Positions 23,947 to 35,400 of a stretch of 64,000 bases of DNA are shown piece by piece. The notes beneath the pieces were generated by a model. The model saw nothing but the letters and a program-made list of their open reading frames with translations, did no database searches and was not told the DNA's origin. The DNA comes from Dipetalonema caudispina (Eukaryota; Nematoda; Chromadorea; Rhabditida; Onchocercidae): assembly GCA_013365325.1 (NCBI GenBank), contig JABVXV010000065.1, positions 62,001 to 126,000 of the forward strand, in the 5' to 3' direction. The first letter of the stretch is position 1, and the number at the start of each line of letters is the position of its first letter. A program made the position numbers and the translations under genes.

Positions 23947-26900
23947 ATGGAAATGCTTTACAATGACAATAAAGTAGCAACAGTGATAGGAGCTGAACAG
24001 GATAATGAAAGAAATACTGGCAGTCAAATGATTATGGGTGAGGAACTTTCAACGGAGGATCGGAATTTCAAGGAAAGATTTCTGGTTGGTAATCAAAGAG
24101 AGGTAGTTGACGAAGAGCATGAAGATAACAAGTGTGATAGTAATGGAATCGTGGAAGATGCGCTAGAGAGGACGATAAATGAAGTTGCGGAGGTATGTGA
24201 TTTAGTTATACCCATAGAGTTTCCATTGTTATATTTCATTGGAGAGTAACATAACTTCATAATTGTTGTTATTATTTTTGGTCGTATCTTGCAGACAAGT
24301 TTGCAAAGTGCTGCTGTTGAAGGAGAAGATCTGACTAACGAAGATTCGAAGTATGTTGAATTTAAATATGAAAAGCGCAAGGTTTTGATATTCCAGGAAA
24401 TCTCCTATGTTTCGAAACTTCAGAACTATGTTAAGACGATTTAACTGTATTGAACCGACTCATCTAAGCATATTGCGTTCATATCGTAGTTTTAGATAAT
24501 TGGTCGAATATTTGCTTCCAATTTTGATGATGTTGAGGACTCGTTACTTTAAATTTAATCCTTATATACATTGCAAAGTTTTGTATAATGATTCCTTATA
24601 TGCATGTTTAGTTAGGATTTTACTTTTTGAAACATGTATTTTGCTGTTTCTTACCTGTGCAGATGTCTTCTAAGGGGGAGTAGAGCTCTTATTTACTTGT
24701 GAGGGTTCGTTTTTAAATTAAATCAGTTTTAAAAAATCGATATATCATTAAGGAGAAAAAGCAAATACGACTGGGATGCACCGATCGTTAAAGATATTGT
24801 CCGACGAGTAAAAAATCACCGATTATCTCATGCTAAAGCAGCTGAACAGCTTTCTTTACTAATGGATGGAAAAGTAACATCTATTGGAGTTCGGTTGCAA
24901 GTTGTTAAAATGGCAAACGATGAAGCGCTGGCGGTGAGTTGTGTGCAATTTTAAGATTATAATTCAGATCTTTTTGTGCACAGTTATCTTCTATGTATAA
25001 TGTGGCATAATGTGTTACATGTATGCACTTAGGCATTTCACTTGCAAATAGGACCATGCTAGAAAAACAGTTTTTGGTGCACCCAAAAGAAAATTAGATG
25101 ACTTACATGCAAGCAAACGCAATTCATTTGTTGAATGTGTGATTTTCTGGTTTTTCGATCTTTAATTTTAGCCGAAAATATTTTTGAATAAAAATCATAG
25201 AACGAGATCCGGGAATCTTTGATTTCCTGATTTGACAGAAATCAAAAGTGACGTGTAATAATTTCATGAATGATTTAAAGAAGCAGGATCAACGGAGTGG
25301 CTGTTCAAAGACATTCAGAAGTGGCAATTCTTCCCCAAGTAAAGTTGCAAGTAAACCAGCAAATACATCGATAAGAGAACGTGAAAGTAAATCACCTGTT
25401 TCTTATCGTACTAGAAGCAAAACAGGTGTAAAACAAAGTGCAAGCAGTTCACAAAGTAGTAAATCGGATAATGGTATGGAAGTTCATGTTGCATCACCAG
25501 TTGTAGGCGACATTGGTAGTCAGTGTACTGGGAATACCAGTAATGGAATCAGGTAATGGCTTTTGTTTGAATATGTTATTGAGAGACACAAGTACTTTTT
25601 TAAAAAAATTCATTTGAAATTGACCAAATTTTTGAAGTTTGGTTTACGCTTTACAAGTCGCAGCATATTTACGAGTAAAGGAATAAAGCGATAGGGAGAG
25701 ATATCTTTCCCTTCTTTTTAATTTTGTTTTGATAGTTTATCGCTAGGATACTTTTTTTCTGATGCATACTTTAATAAAACAATCCTCTCTTTAATTAGAA
25801 AATGTGGGACACAGTTTCTTTGCTGTTTAACAGATGCATGGTTGGCAACTTTTTTGAATCGCATTAACAGTTTTACGGTGATAATTTTAGCTAGCTAGTC
25901 CATTTAGTAAAATGCTAAAGAACGAAACGTTTACAGTTTACCAATGACAACAATGCAAAATGATGCAGCAAATAATCAGCTTTATTTGCCTATCATCATT
26001 TCACAGCCATCATCCGCAGCAGCAATGGCCACTAAAATGGTGCCACCAGTCATTCGTCTTTTGGATAACGAAGGGAAATTGACACATATTGCAGTCGCTG
26101 AAAATGGTAGCTACAAATTATATCGTGTCAGTGAGGGAGGTACAAATGCCGAGCATATGCAGATGGTAAATCAGGCTGTATCGACTGGTGCTGCATCGTG
26201 TATGTATTGGAGAAAAACATTAATTTTTTCCGAGTATTTGCATAATTTCTTATTAATATCTTGTTAGTAGCTTTAATATAGCGAGTAAATTAAACTAGGA
26301 TCGGACTGCTGAATTGTTTGAATTAAAGTACTTAGCTGTCTTAGCTTGTTAACCTGCATTTGCGCCTTATTACTTTCATTTTCCCGTTGTCCTCAACAGT
26401 AAAATGGGTTTTCAATGTTGTACTAATATTTTGAATTGTTAGATGATCTTCTGGTAAGTGAATCATATCGTTTCTTTATGAAATGGCAGTCTAGAACCCT
26501 AATGTCTAAATTTCCTCCAGCTGTTAAAAATTTTTAGCAGTCACTGAATCTTCTACAAACAGCATGGCCACATCGGGAACCCAGGGAACGACGAAGCCGG
26601 AAAAAAGTATGACACCTAGTTGCAGTGCGAATTATTATATCGAAAGTGTTCCAGCTCAACAAACTTTGGGAGCTCTGGTGGGTATACCAAAATTCGTCAA
26701 TCCGCAGCGTTATGGTGGAAGTAATGTATACACTAGGACAATTGGACCTGTATGTTATTCGTTTAAATGCCTTAATATTTTTTTTTCTTTTTGATATTTT
26801 CAATTTATCGAATTTTATCGAACGTGAATTTCCGACAACTCTTATGCAGTGTTTCAAAATCTTGTGTTGTGAATGAACAAGTTGTGAAAAAATGAACAAA

Positions 26901-29119
26901 GTGTGCTTACTTGAAAGTTTCAGAACTTAGAAGTAAAATATTAAAAAAAATCATGTACTTTTTCTTTCCAGGTAGGCACAACTAATACAATTCCATGCGC
27001 AAGCGGCATGCGGTAACTTTTTTTCACAGTGTGTAAAGGAAATTTTTTTCATGGATTTCATATTTAGTTCATGTTTAGCTCATAAAATCATTGGTTCATT
27101 TATTTTTCGGGGGTGATAATGCGAATGCACATGAATTAATTTATATTATGTAGGTCTCGAAGTGAAATAAAAGACGAAGTTAAAAGATTGATTCGCTGCT
27201 TGAAATCTCAGCATATTACTTGTGAAGAAGCTGTGAAACAACTATTCGAATATGCTGCACTAAATCCATCAAACATTATTTTACCTACGACAAAGGTAAG
27301 TCGTTTTTATAAAAAATAAAGCATTACATTTTGTAATCTATGAAAAAGAAAAGATTTCTGGAATTTTCAACAGAATTTCTGCTAAAATGTTATAAGGTCC
27401 TATCACTATCTGTAAAAACTATATCATGATTTATTGTTTAATATTTCAATAATCCCTGCGATAGGGTTTCATTTTATTGAAGATGGGACATGTTAAAATT
27501 AGGCGTGATCATAGCTCATTTCAATTTATTTATATATTTTTTGTAATTGCAGCAATTAGTTCAGAGAAGCATTCTCTTTCTTGAGATACAAATAGTTGTT
27601 AAAATTTAAAAGGATGCATAATTCGTTGGTTGCTTTGAAATTTTATGATGTCTTGGTCAGATGCAAATCATCCATAATTTAGCAAAATCATTTCATGTTA
27701 GTTGTCTGCTTTTTTAATATATCAAAACATTTATTTATAGCAAATGAACGATACTGACGAGAATAAACAGAAAGCGGACAGCAGGTTAGATTTGCTCATT
27801 TACAGAATGAAATGTGTATGCAATAGATTAGTTTTGTTTCTAAAATCGAATCGATTACTTTGGTCGCACGAGACCTATGTTTTCGAGTTCTAGGAAGATT
27901 TTCAACATATATATGTAGCTAATATAGGATAGGAAATCGCTTCGCGTCATTGTTTTACAATTACGCGACATTTGTGTTCCAAAGTGTGTTTCATCAAAGG
28001 ATTCTGATATGAGAAGCCGTAACGAGTTCATGAAATTTATTGAGTAATAAAGAAATGTTGTAAATAAAAAATATACAGATAAATATTGGCATTGATTACA
28101 GTGTAGATTACGAGCCACCACTACAACGGGAATGTAGTGCCGAAGATGGAAACGAACCGTACACAAGGCTAGTTGATGAGCAGGGAAATATGAATATTGC
28201 CATTGCAGAAAGCGAAGGTTATCGTGTCTACCGGTTGAATAAGGCAACGCAAAATCACGAATTATATAAATGCGCCGATTGTGATTTATTACATAAAATC
28301 AAAAAAGATCCAGTAAGTGATACATGACAAATACGGTGATCTTTGCTCATTTCATAGAAAATGCTCATTACACAATAGTATAAATAGATAATAAATAATA
28401 TCTGTACAACGTCGACCGAGATTGATGATAATTGTTTTGGAGCATGAAGAAATGATGTGTAGTTCATGAGTTAAATTTGTTTCTCTAATAGGTATCTTGA
28501 AGAAACGATCCTCAGTTGTCGAATAAATTTATCAGGTGACCCAAAAATTGTGTTGTCTCATTTACTCTACAGACAAAAATCTAATCCAAAAAAGACTCTT
28601 TATTGTCAGGAAATATATTTTTATTTATTTATTTCAAGATCGCGATAGTTGAAATTGTTGATGGCATATTGATTGGTGATATCCATCCTTCACACCACCC
28701 AAGATGTCCCTTGCAAACATTATCAGTAAAAGATTGTGAACAGAATTCGATGAGCGACGAAAGAGAGTCTTTGTTATTCCCCGAAGCGACCACGGCACGT
28801 TGTTTTTATTGATTTTTCTGCACGTAATTTAAAAGAAAAAAATTGGTTTTAGAATATTTTAGGTACGTTTTTTGCTAATATCCTTATTTTTTTTCTTCAG
28901 GATGTTGAGGAAAGTCGAAGAGGAGGCGAAATGAGGAAAAGTCGTAGTGCAAAGCGTACGCCAAAACAAAATGGTCGCAAAAATCGACAAGCGACTAAAT
29001 CACCAGTCAGAAAAAAACCTCACGTTATCCCAGAACGAAGTTTGGGAATGACATTAAGAAAACGGAAAGCGAGGACCTTAACAAGTCCGGGAATTTATGA
29101 CTCTGAAGTAATGAGTTAA
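23947..29119 (+). CDS. Nuclear-type protein with duplicated helix/strand unit and FLYWCH-like zinc module
   Basis: Twelve exons: 23947-24192, 24295-24350, 24753-24933, 25239-25552, 25937-26199, 26538-26749, 26972-27012, 27154-27295, 27741-27784, 28102-28312, 28639-28725 and 28901-29119. Total 2016 nt, 671 aa. Residues 1-100 are acidic. A helical module (about 101-161, V-K-D-I-V-R-R-V-K...A-A-E-Q-L) and a strand module (about 304-336, R-L-L-D-N-E-G...Y-K-L-Y-R-V) recur as 438-485 (V-K-R-L-I-R-C-L-K...A-V-K-Q-L) and 520-546 (R-L-V-D-E-Q-G...Y-R-V-Y-R-L). Only the second copy continues into a putative zinc site: C557-x2-C560, then H586, H589/H590 and C593, an arrangement reminiscent of FLYWCH fingers. 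A Ser-rich linker and a strongly basic C-terminus (about 605-665, NLS-like) suggest a chromatin or DNA-binding role. I cannot name an orthologue; the FLYWCH link is inference. The exon 11 donor (28726) was chosen because it alone keeps phase. Confidence 0.75.
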
Positions 29120-30846
29120 AAGGAAATTTCCCTCACTTTAGGTTTGTATGTTATGATATGATTTGAGGGTACTTGGTGAGTTCGAAAATGATAGAATTTT
29201 TGGTACACTGGTACGAAGTGGAAGTAAATAGAATTTGAATGAAATTTACTGTTCCCATGGATGCTGTTATTGGGATATTATTTTCGATGATTGATTGAAT
29301 TTGTATGAATAGTTCACAACTATAATGTAACTCTTAAAATAATTCTTTTAAAATCCAATTCTCCATATATTTTGTTTCTGTCGTTTTCTAGTAGAGGAAT
29401 TGGAGAATAGGAACAGAAATTCGATAATATAACATTCACACCATATCCAGGAAGTAAGGTTTAACAAACTTCCTGTACTTGCAAAATGAATTGAACTTAA
29501 GGATATTTTAGATTAATTAGATGACTTCACGGCTTATCAAGTTTCCGAAAAAAATCGAGATCATTATAATAATGTTCGATATCATTTCCATGTTTTGCGT
29601 CTAAAACAGTCACCATAATGAGTTGTTTCATAATGTTTCTTATATATCCTGCTTAATGCATTTACAGAAGCATGACATTATTATTTAAATGGAGATTTTC
29701 TGAGTCGCATTTTGTTGTTTTATATTGCTTCTCAGAATATATCTAAAACATTTCCTTTCTCCTTTTTTTTGTATGGGCAAAAAGTGGTAAACGATTCATC
29801 CCGGTCTTTCATTTTGCTGATGTTAATGTTATGATTTGGAAGTGCAAAGAATGAAAGAATCAGTGTTATGTAGGATAATATAAGAAGAGTAGAACAAATA
29901 ATTCCATTATTTTTATTATTGTTTCGGAATCATCTGTCCTAGTATGTTTTCATTTCTTTTAAAAAAGGTTGTGGTCGGATTATGGCATGGAATTAAATCA
30001 CCTAATCAATCACTCATCTGACTAAATGGATTAAGTTGAAAGCTAGATAATATGTAATTTTTCTTTTTTTTTACAATTCAATAGTGCGAAAATGAATGAA
30101 TAAGATTAAATTCGGGATATGCTTGATGATTGCTTTCTTTATACTATGATATTTTATGAAAAAATGATGTTAAATGATTATTTTTCCCCTCTTTTTTGAT
30201 TCACTTTCATTCTATTTGATGTATTTGTACTTGTTTCATTTACCAGTCAATCAATAAATCGGCTAAAACAAACTTTTATTGTGAAGGGAAGAAACTTTCG
30301 TACATTAATTGAGCACTTTTTCTCTCCTCAATAAAATAATATTAATAAAAAAATTTGATATTCAAGAAAATTTTCACAATAAATGAAAAGAAAAATCTGG
30401 ATTTATTTCGAAAGTAATTTACAAATTCAAAAAGAAAAAAAACAATAATATTCAGAGCAATAAATGGACGAATAAATGATAGTTCTGATTAACGTCAAAC
30501 ACTATCTCATATTTTCTGTAGTGTAAAAAAAATTGTCACCATAGTTGTGGAAAAATTTGCCAGATTCGATTAGGATAGAATGGAAATGTGAAAAAAAATG
30601 AGGGAGAAAAAAATGTTGGAAAAGATTTGATGCAAATTGATTATCATTATAGCATGCAAAAATTAAGCTTTATTAATAATCTATTACATGAATGGAAAGA
30701 TGGACAAAAAGAGTAGGGAATCTTTAATCTGCCTTCTCTTTATAACATTAATATATTTTATTTAAATTGAAAATAAATTTTTACCTTTATTAGAGAGAAA
30801 CTATGAATGTAATCAATCCATACATTTTAGTGTTAGAGCAATTAAT

Positions 30847-30926
30847 ACTTACCTGATCTATATACAATTGATAATGTCAGATTATTACTTACCTGATCTA
30901 TATACAATTGATAATGACAGATTTTT
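30847..30926. repeat. 40-bp tandem duplication, two copies
   Basis: The unit beginning ACTTACCTGATCTATATACA occurs at 30847-30886 and again at 30887-30926. The copies differ at a few positions near the end (for example GTCAG versus GACAG). The near identity points to a recent local duplication. Confidence 0.9.
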
Positions 30927-31428
30927 CGAACTTATAAAATGAAATAGTCAATATGAATGATTAAATATTGATGAGCATCTTTTAGCTTGAATAAATTATG
31001 CATTCCAAATGGTTTTTTCTCGATTCATTTCGAAAAAGATTTTCAGATATAAGTTTTATCGATTGATCATTGATTATTCCAGTATATGGATATCGTAGCA
31101 TCTTAACTTAAAGATAGAAGTAAAAGAAAGGAATCCTTTGGGAAGAAAAAGTCAAAGGGCAAAGGTGAAATTGGTATCCATAACATATCCTTCATGAAAC
31201 TCTTTTATACTAATTTATTTAATCATTAAGTGTAGTAGGAAGAGGAGAGAATGTGAATTTTATGGAGATAGCAGACAATGGAAGAGAAGTAAATAGTGTA
31301 CAATATGATGAAATAAGGATAGATGATTGGAATTAGTTTGTTGCGAAAAGAGGTTAAGACAAAGTGTAGGAATTAGGTTGGGGTAGCGTTAAGGTACAGG
31401 GGTTTGGTCCGGGTATTTAGTTGGGATT

Positions 31429-31698
31429 TCGTGATGAGTCTCTGGTATTTCCGAGATTTCTTTGTCAGGAATAATATATGAATGATGAAGGAATTATGAA
31501 ATGTTTATAAAATTATTTCGCAACATATTATACTACGAAATATCGGTCTGTTCACTTAGTGATATCGTGATGAATCTCTGGTATTCCCAAGACTTCTTTT
31601 GTCAGGAATAATATATGAATGATGAGGGAATGATGAGATTTTATAAAATTATTTCACAAGATATTATACTATGAAATATCGGTCTGTTCATTTAGTGG
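31429..31698. repeat. 136-bp tandem duplication, two diverged copies
   Basis: The segment starting TCGTGATGAGTCTCTGG (31429) recurs from 31565 with about 10 per cent divergence. It includes the shared internal blocks GTCAGGAATAATATATGAAT and AAATATCGGTCTGTTCA. I see no terminal inverted repeat or coding potential, so this looks like a local duplication rather than a transposon. Confidence 0.88.
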
Positions 31699-32018
31699 TA
31701 AATGTGGAAAGAATCTTTTAAGATGTGCAAAGTTTGAGATGCATTTTACTCATCATATTTCTTCTCGAATAAGATTATTTAGAATTTTTTTTTCTAATTG
31801 TTGAATCATTTTCTAATTTCATTCATTTTTTGGGCATAATGTTAGCGGTGTTTCATTTATCTGTTGACACCGATAATACCGGGATACATAGTTTTTTGGT
31901 TTTCTTTTAGTTCGCAAATCTGATCTAGAAGTTTATCATATATATCACTCTTTGTTATTCTTTTCATAGTCTTTGTTTAATTTTGTAGTTCTTTATCAGT
32001 GTGATGATAGCGTAGTTA

Positions 32019-32049
<31 letters not shown>

Positions 32050-32411
32050 TTTCAGGTTTGCATAACCTTCTGACAAATTTTCCATACTCATTCCTTTCAT
32101 GACAGAATAATGAAAGTAGTATTCTTGTCCTTTCTAGAAATGCTTGGAATAGTTGTTTTATCCGGAATTCCTTCTTTTCTGTCATCATTTATTATTTCTA
32201 TCCTTTTGTACTTTGCTTTACCATCCTATACTACTTTTTCATATCTTTCTTTTTTCATAAAATGATAAATAACAGGTACATTTGTACTAGATTATATTGT
32301 AAATGTATTTCTCACTTGTCATTTTCCATTAGCATGAAAAGAAAAGATATAATTGGAAATGCTGAGCTGGAAATGAGTAGTTAACGTTTATTATAATTAG
32401 TTATCTTGTTG

Positions 32412-32419
32412 AAATTCAG
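32412..32419 (+). promoter_or_regulatory. Candidate trans-splice acceptor for PNISR
   Basis: AAATTCAG ends at 32419, 77 nt before the PNISR ATG. If used, the two E-boxes downstream would fall in the 5' UTR; if not, they would be proximal promoter elements. Confidence 0.35.
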
Positions 32420-32449
32420 TTAAAAAAAAGTTTTCTAAATTGAAGGATA

Positions 32450-32475
32450 CACGTGGAAATCCATGAGATCACGTG
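32450..32475. promoter_or_regulatory. Paired CACGTG E-boxes upstream of PNISR
   Basis: Two CACGTG hexamers lie at 32450-32455 and 32470-32475, exactly 20 bp apart. The second sits in the 10-bp palindrome ATCACGTGAT, which contains TCACGTGA, the type of site bound by bHLH-zip factors of the TFEB/HLH-30 or MITF class. They lie 22-47 bp upstream of the PNISR start codon. Binding is inferred from motif and spacing only. Confidence 0.5.
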
Positions 32476-32496
32476 ATACATTATTAGTCCATAAAA

Positions 32497-35400
32497 ATGG
32501 CAGAAACTAATGCGAAATGGTTGGATGCATCGTATTATCAGAACATACCGAATTCGGAAGGTAAGGATGGCAAATGCACAGCAAATTAAATTTGCTGATC
32601 TTTTCAATCTAAGATTTATTGAAAAGTTTGAACTTGGGAACTTTAGGAATAAAAAATTGAATTTGAACTTGTCTCTGCTAATCCTTTTTAAGTCTGTTTC
32701 TGAAATTATCTCTTTTAAAAATACTGGTAAGATAGTGATAACAAAATGAGGATAACGACTGCTTAGATCATACCTGATAACCCATTATGTTTTTCCATCA
32801 TCATTTATTATGTCCATGGGTTAGTGTAAAATCTGTTTGTACTTTATGCCTTGCAAATCTGACATTATACTGTTAACTAAAGCGCTTCCGGATAAATAAA
32901 CGATTTAGATAACGCAAATTCAAGAAACATTTTGTAATATATATAGTTTTTGAATCAACAATTCGTATTTATCAATAAATTATAGTAAATTGGGCGCAGC
33001 TAGCACAAAAATGGATGCAAATGCGAGATGCCGGTGAAGTTCCTCCGGTAACATCGAATGATTCTATACCGCCACCGCCAAGCAAGGAGCTACCACCATC
33101 GCATCCGCCACCGGCACCCGATGGAATACCGGTAAATGGGTCTTTTTTGCCACCTGGTGGGTATTTGCCTACTATGCCTGTTGGTACGTTTTCGAATTGT
33201 ATTGTTTACTTCAGTAAATTTAAAAACTTTAGTGAAATCGTGCGCATTTATGATACTGCCTGGATATTTGCTGTTGCTAGTCTTACACAGCCTAATTTTA
33301 TCTATGAAATTTTCAGATGCAAATTTTGCTACACCGTCGCCTTGTTGGATACCACCCTTACCACCAAGTAATTTTGGACCTCCAGCTGGTGGCGCATTTC
33401 CTCCTTTTATGCCACCAGTTCCGCCATGGATGGGCGTCGCACCGGTACCACCTGGCCCGTTTCCACCGGCGCCTCCGTACGGTGATGCAAAGCTAAGTGT
33501 TGACGAGGAGGAAGGGGGTGAAGCAAGTTTTTTCGTATCATTTTCGATTTACGTTATTCTTAATGCATTTTGTTTTACTTTACCTAACCTGTTCAGATTT
33601 TCCAGTTGTATTTCATGTGTGTAGAAGAGATATCATTTTGTTGAGTAAGTCAAGCAGTAGTTTAAGGGGCAGGATGAATATTAATCTATAGTTGTAGGTC
33701 AGACTATAAGCCAAGTCTCATTTTATGCGGATAAGCCGGGTATCATTAGATTTTAAATGATTATATTGCAGTACTCGCATTATTACAAAGAATGGGATGA
33801 GAAGCAGAAAAGTGGTCGACGTGACAATGATTCAGATGATTCGGAAACAGTTCCAGAAGGTGCTATGGCTCATTGGCTTAAGCCTGGTCCTGGTTGGGCA
33901 CCACCACCAAATTGGTATCACCCGTCACGTCGGGATTCTCCTTCAAATTCTCATTCTATGCCTTTCATCGGTTAGTTTTGGCAGTTGAACCTATTCCTTG
34001 CAAGTAACGGTAGCGTTGGCGTAGCAATATCATATATATATTCTGACGGCATTAAAATCATGCTTTTCAGATCAACAAACACGAAAAGCTTTACCAGCAT
34101 GGATCCGTGAAGGTTTAGAAAAAGCTGAGCAAGAAAGGCAAAAGAAACAGACGAAAGAAGCTAAATTACGAGCTGCTGAAGAGGCAGTAAAAGCTCGTCG
34201 TGCTGCTAAAGGATTGGGAAAATTTGTCAGTTCATGCTTTTTGCTTATTATATAAATGTATTAGTTTGATGTTTATATTAGAAAACAATATTTATCATTT
34301 TATTTTACTTAATGGTGCGAGTTTTAGGATTCTGATAGTAGTGAAGATGAGAATGGAACTGAAGACTCAAAAGAAAGGACTAAACTTGATGAAGAGCCAG
34401 TATTCCTCAAGAAAAAGAGATTGGAAAAGCAGCAGGAGCAACCGATCAAGGATACAACGGAAATCGATTACCGAACCGAGGAAGAAACACGAGAAGATGC
34501 AGTAAGTATCTAGATATTTTTGCGCGCTATCCTTCTGCTGTCTTCAGAAAGAGAGTTAGGTGGAAAGGTAGAAGGAAGAAAATGTCGATTTCATTGTACC
34601 GCGTCTCACACTTGTTGCACTGCTGAATGTTTTATATATCTTATTCCTTTTACTGTTCAACAGAAGAGTTACTATTTCGTGAATTGTTATGTCTGTTGTG
34701 ATTTACACAATCATAAAGGTTAGTCACTTCAAGTTGGACATGTCTCAATTCGCGACATAGTATTCTTTTGTGAAACTTCCACAACAAAAGGTTCGAAACC
34801 CATTTTCTAGTCAGACTTTTTTTTTATTTGAAAACGTTAACTTAATGAGTTTTTGACGAATCAAAGGAAACAATACTTCATGATTTTCCATATGCCTTTA
34901 CTCAGCCATTCATGCTAACTTATTTGCAGCTTATGCTTTTGCGACGTTTCATGACTGAAATTTTGTTGGAAACAACAGATGATGAGTTGAACCGTATTGC
35001 TAGGGATCAAATCGAACTTGCTAAACGTTCTGGTACATATTTTTAATTTTAAAATTTAACGTTCAACAAATGGTACACGACCTCTTTTTTTGGCATTCGT
35101 CACTTGAAATTGTTCCTGCAATTTCTGCCCTTTTTGGTTTGAAAAGGCAGCAGTGATCTCAATAAAAAAATATCCCAGTTTCCAAGGTAACAGGTTATAT
35201 CATTCATGTTTTTAAAACTATCAGACAAGTCACTTCCGTCTTGTGACTTCTACATTTTAACGCCACAATATCGATTTTGAAAACGATCAATTAATCAAGT
35301 TGAATATATGTTTAGCCCAGCCAAAAGTTCTCGCCCAAAGCTCGGCTCTCGCCGCTTTGTGTACACTTGGTAAGCTTTTACTACATTTTTTGCAGCTTTT

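Larger units (their letters stand above)
29120..32496. other. Intergenic region with two tandem duplications
   Basis: About 3.4 kb with no coding-like frame. It contains a 40-bp tandem duplication and a 136-bp tandem duplication (separate entries), a long T tract at about 32020-32046, and at its right end two E-boxes and an acceptor in front of PNISR. The first few hundred bases presumably hold the 3' UTR of the FLYWCH-like gene. Confidence 0.65.

Noticed and set aside
33484..33534. Alternative shorter PNISR exon 3 ending at 33498
   Set aside because: It also keeps phase (donor GTTGAC) but removes the acidic D-E-E-E stretch. I kept the longer form ending at 33534 (donor GTATCA); the choice is uncertain by 12 residues.
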